DNA from: Planctomycetaceae bacterium
Lineage (GTDB): Bacteria; Planctomycetota; Planctomycetia; Planctomycetales; Planctomycetaceae
Reading direction: 5' to 3'
DNA length: 34,138 nt
Assembly: GCA_021732845.1 (NCBI GenBank)
Contig: JAKFUF010000123.1
Span: 1-34,138, forward strand
The notes beneath the pieces were generated by a model. That model did not search any database, was not told where the DNA came from, and saw only the letters and a program-made list of their open reading frames with translations. Made by a program: the position numbers and the translations under genes. Shown here piece after piece: positions 32,676 to 34,138 of this stretch (the stretch's first letter is position 1; the number at the start of each line of letters is the position of its first letter).

Positions 32676-32981
32676 GATCTGCTCCCTGTTGTGGCTATTG
32701 AAATTGGCGGACCAAGAGGGTGTTGTTCACCTGGTCAGACAAACGGCCGTCGGGGCAAGCAGACCGGATGCGGTCCGCGCAACGGCCTGCTCACCACGGG
32801 GTCTCCCGGCTGAACCGAGATGCGCCGTTATAGACATCCGACGAACCCGTTGTTCTGGATCTCTAAAGCAATTGTGGTGCCACTCAACGGCAGATCTGGG
32901 GCGATCCACCATTCTGCAGGGCTTGGAAGTCGCTAATGACGATGTCGCCGAGTGTTAGAAACTGCGGACGAAGACACCATT
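32676..32981. other. Intergenic region upstream of the CsbD-like gene
   Basis: No gene is seen in these 306 bases; the 61-codon minus frame inside has no features. It holds the leader of the CsbD-like operon and the end of the oxidoreductase gene. Confidence 0.5.
32827..32855 (-). promoter_or_regulatory. Candidate ECF-type or sigma70-type promoter of the CsbD-like operon
   Basis: On the minus strand GAACA (complement of 32851-32855) and GTCTATAAC (complement of 32827-32835) are separated by 15 bases. This resembles an ECF sigma-factor promoter (GAAC ... GTC), and the TATAAC can also serve as a sigma70 -10. It sits about 150 bases upstream of the CsbD-like ATG. Visual match only. Confidence 0.3.
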
Positions 32982-34138
32982 CTACTTCTTGTGAGACTCG
33001 ACCTCTTTCCAGAGTGGTCCGTAAACTTCCTTATCGAACGGTGGGCAGCCGGTGGGAAATTGACCGAGCGGATGGTCCTTGGCGCGCATCAAACCGGTAC
33101 AGTAGGAAAAGGTGCGACAGATCTGCTTGCGGCGGAATTTGCCTTCCGTCTGCAGGGCCTGGACAAACTCCGGATGCGAGAGTGTCGCCCGGCCGAAACC
33201 AGCAACGGCCACCGCGCCCGCGCTCACGTTCGCCGCGGCCGCCTGGGCGGCATAGTCCTGCAACCAACTATAGCCACTGCCCACCACGGGCACGTCCGGT
33301 ACCGCCGCTTGAATGGCCTTGGCAATCCGGAAGTGCCGGCAGACGCCCAGTAGAGGATGCTCCGGGGGGAAGTAACCGTCGACAGGTGGATACTCGGCAG
33401 GGCGCACCAAGTGCGGATTCGCATAGGGGTTGCCCAGGCTGATGCTGATTAACTTCACGCCCCAGTCCCTGAGCCACCGGACATACTGAAGCGGCTCGGT
33501 CAGGTCTTCCTGCAGTGGGTGATCGAGATCTGTTCCCCACGCGGCCTCAACCGGCAGGGAGTGCTGGCAGGGGATGCCGATCGGTTCGTCGCCAGTCTCG
33601 GCCTTGCGAAACGGGATCCCGTCGTGGGCGTTCATCCGCGTGGCGATCACCAAGCCGGGGCATTCCTGCCGGATGCGCCCGACGACATTGCGGACGAGGC
33701 GGGTGCGGTTCTCCAGTGAGCCACCGTATTCGCCCGGCCTGGCGCGCGACGCCAGCAGCTCCGACAGAAGATAGCGGTGGCACTGCTTGAGATCGACAAA
33801 GTCGTACCCCAGTTTCGCACAATGTTTTGCCGCAGTGACGTAATGATCTTCGATGCGCTTCAGGTCATCGTCGCTGAGGGTCGGATACGATGCATCCACG
33901 GCGCGGCCGGTGGCCTTGTCGCGGGTCAGCGGATCCAGCAGCTTGTCGTGGATTGCCAGAATCGGCCGTGGCACGCTGTAGCGGCCCGAGTGCGTCAACT
34001 GCAGCCCGACAACCAGCCCCTGAATGGATCCAAACGCCGCCGTGTGCGCCTCCCGGCAGGTTTTGAGCATCCGCTCCAAGCCCGGGAGCGTGTGTTCCGC
34101 CACCAGCAACTGCCGCGTATTGGCCCGCCCCTCGGGAC
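32982..34138 (-). CDS. Old yellow enzyme family NADH:flavin oxidoreductase, 5'-partial
   Basis: The frame stays open to the right edge, so the N-terminus is missing (385 codons visible). It matches the OYE/2,4-dienoyl-CoA reductase TIM barrel. QLTHSGRYS (the HxGR motif), FVDLKQCHRYLLSELLASRARPGEYGGSLENRTRLVRNVVGRIR and VVGSGYSWLQDYAAQAA (FMN-phosphate side) are all present in the expected order. In this family the enzymes use FMN and NAD(P)H to reduce enones or related substrates in the cytoplasm. C-terminal cysteines (ICRTFSYC, FPTGCPPF) may belong to an extension of the longer branch. The exact substrate cannot be inferred. The gene shares its strand with the stress cluster but has a 306-base gap after it. 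Confidence 0.88.
   Translation of the reverse strand, partial: PEGRANTRQLLVAEHTLPGLERMLKTCREAHTAAFGSIQGLVVGLQLTHSGRYSVPRPILAIHDKLLDPLTRDKATGRAVDASYPTLSDDDLKRIEDHYVTAAKHCAKLGYDFVDLKQCHRYLLSELLASRARPGEYGGSLENRTRLVRNVVGRIRQECPGLVIATRMNAHDGIPFRKAETGDEPIGIPCQHSLPVEAAWGTDLDHPLQEDLTEPLQYVRWLRDWGVKLISISLGNPYANPHLVRPAEYPPVDGYFPPEHPLLGVCRHFRIAKAIQAAVPDVPVVGSGYSWLQDYAAQAAAANVSAGAVAVAGFGRATLSHPEFVQALQTEGKFRRKQICRTFSYCTGLMRAKDHPLGQFPTGCPPFDKEVYGPLWKEVESHKK

Noticed and set aside
1-34138. CRISPR array or defence island.
   Set aside because: No regularly spaced repeats with unique spacers and no cas or restriction genes were seen. The only defence-like genes are the PIN pair.

Overview
The window looks like chromosomal DNA of a Planctomycetota bacterium, GC-rich by eye. 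The main evidence is four DUF1501 proteins and two planctomycete-type cytochromes (PSCyt1/DUF1549/DUF1553) in about 16 kb. Other supporting genes are a very large PQQ-propeller exported protein, a BatA/VWA membrane protein and a YrdC-LMW phosphatase fusion. No rRNA, tRNA or CRISPR array was recognised.

Region 1 (1-4.4 kb, minus strand) is one end of an integrative element. It carries a tyrosine integrase at the element edge, a protein with a C-terminal zinc ribbon, a small ORF, an AlpA-type HTH protein, an uncharacterised ORF and a primase-polymerase protein that runs off the left edge. Short direct repeats upstream of the integrase look like arm-type recombinase sites. Between this element and the host genes (4.45-4.97 kb) lie an unrecognised short ORF and what looks like the severed C-terminus of an alkaline-phosphatase-like protein.

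Region 2 (4.97-14.6 kb) holds the planctomycete DUF1501/cytochrome genes. A minus-strand run has a 1059-aa cytochrome with a LamG-like insert followed by two DUF1501 genes. A divergent plus-strand pair has a DUF1549/DUF1553 protein followed by a DUF1501 protein. These families usually occur as pairs of an exported c-type cytochrome and a Tat-exported DUF1501 partner.

Region 3 (14.6-19.1 kb) is housekeeping: a beta-carbonic anhydrase with a strong terminator, argF (arginine biosynthesis), a YrdC-like/LMW-phosphatase fusion overlapping rpiB, and gcvH. Region 4 (19.1-21.5 kb) has a fourth DUF1501 gene whose 5' end contains two in-frame tandem copies of an 87-bp palindromic repeat, then a PIN-domain toxin-like gene with a small overlapping partner. 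Region 5 (21.7-28.8 kb) has a 1623-aa exported two-propeller protein convergent with a BatA-like VWA protein.

Region 6 (28.9-32.7 kb, minus strand) is a tight run of small membrane proteins resembling the enterobacterial yqjD/yqjE stress cluster: CsbD-DUF883-like, DUF883-like and Phage_holin_3_6-like proteins, followed by an AI-2E-family transporter. The right edge cuts an old-yellow-enzyme family oxidoreductase. The most notable observations are the 87-bp coding palindrome duplication, the degenerate YrdC domain fused to LMW-PTP next to rpiB, and different repeat elements at the 5' side of all four DUF1501 genes.
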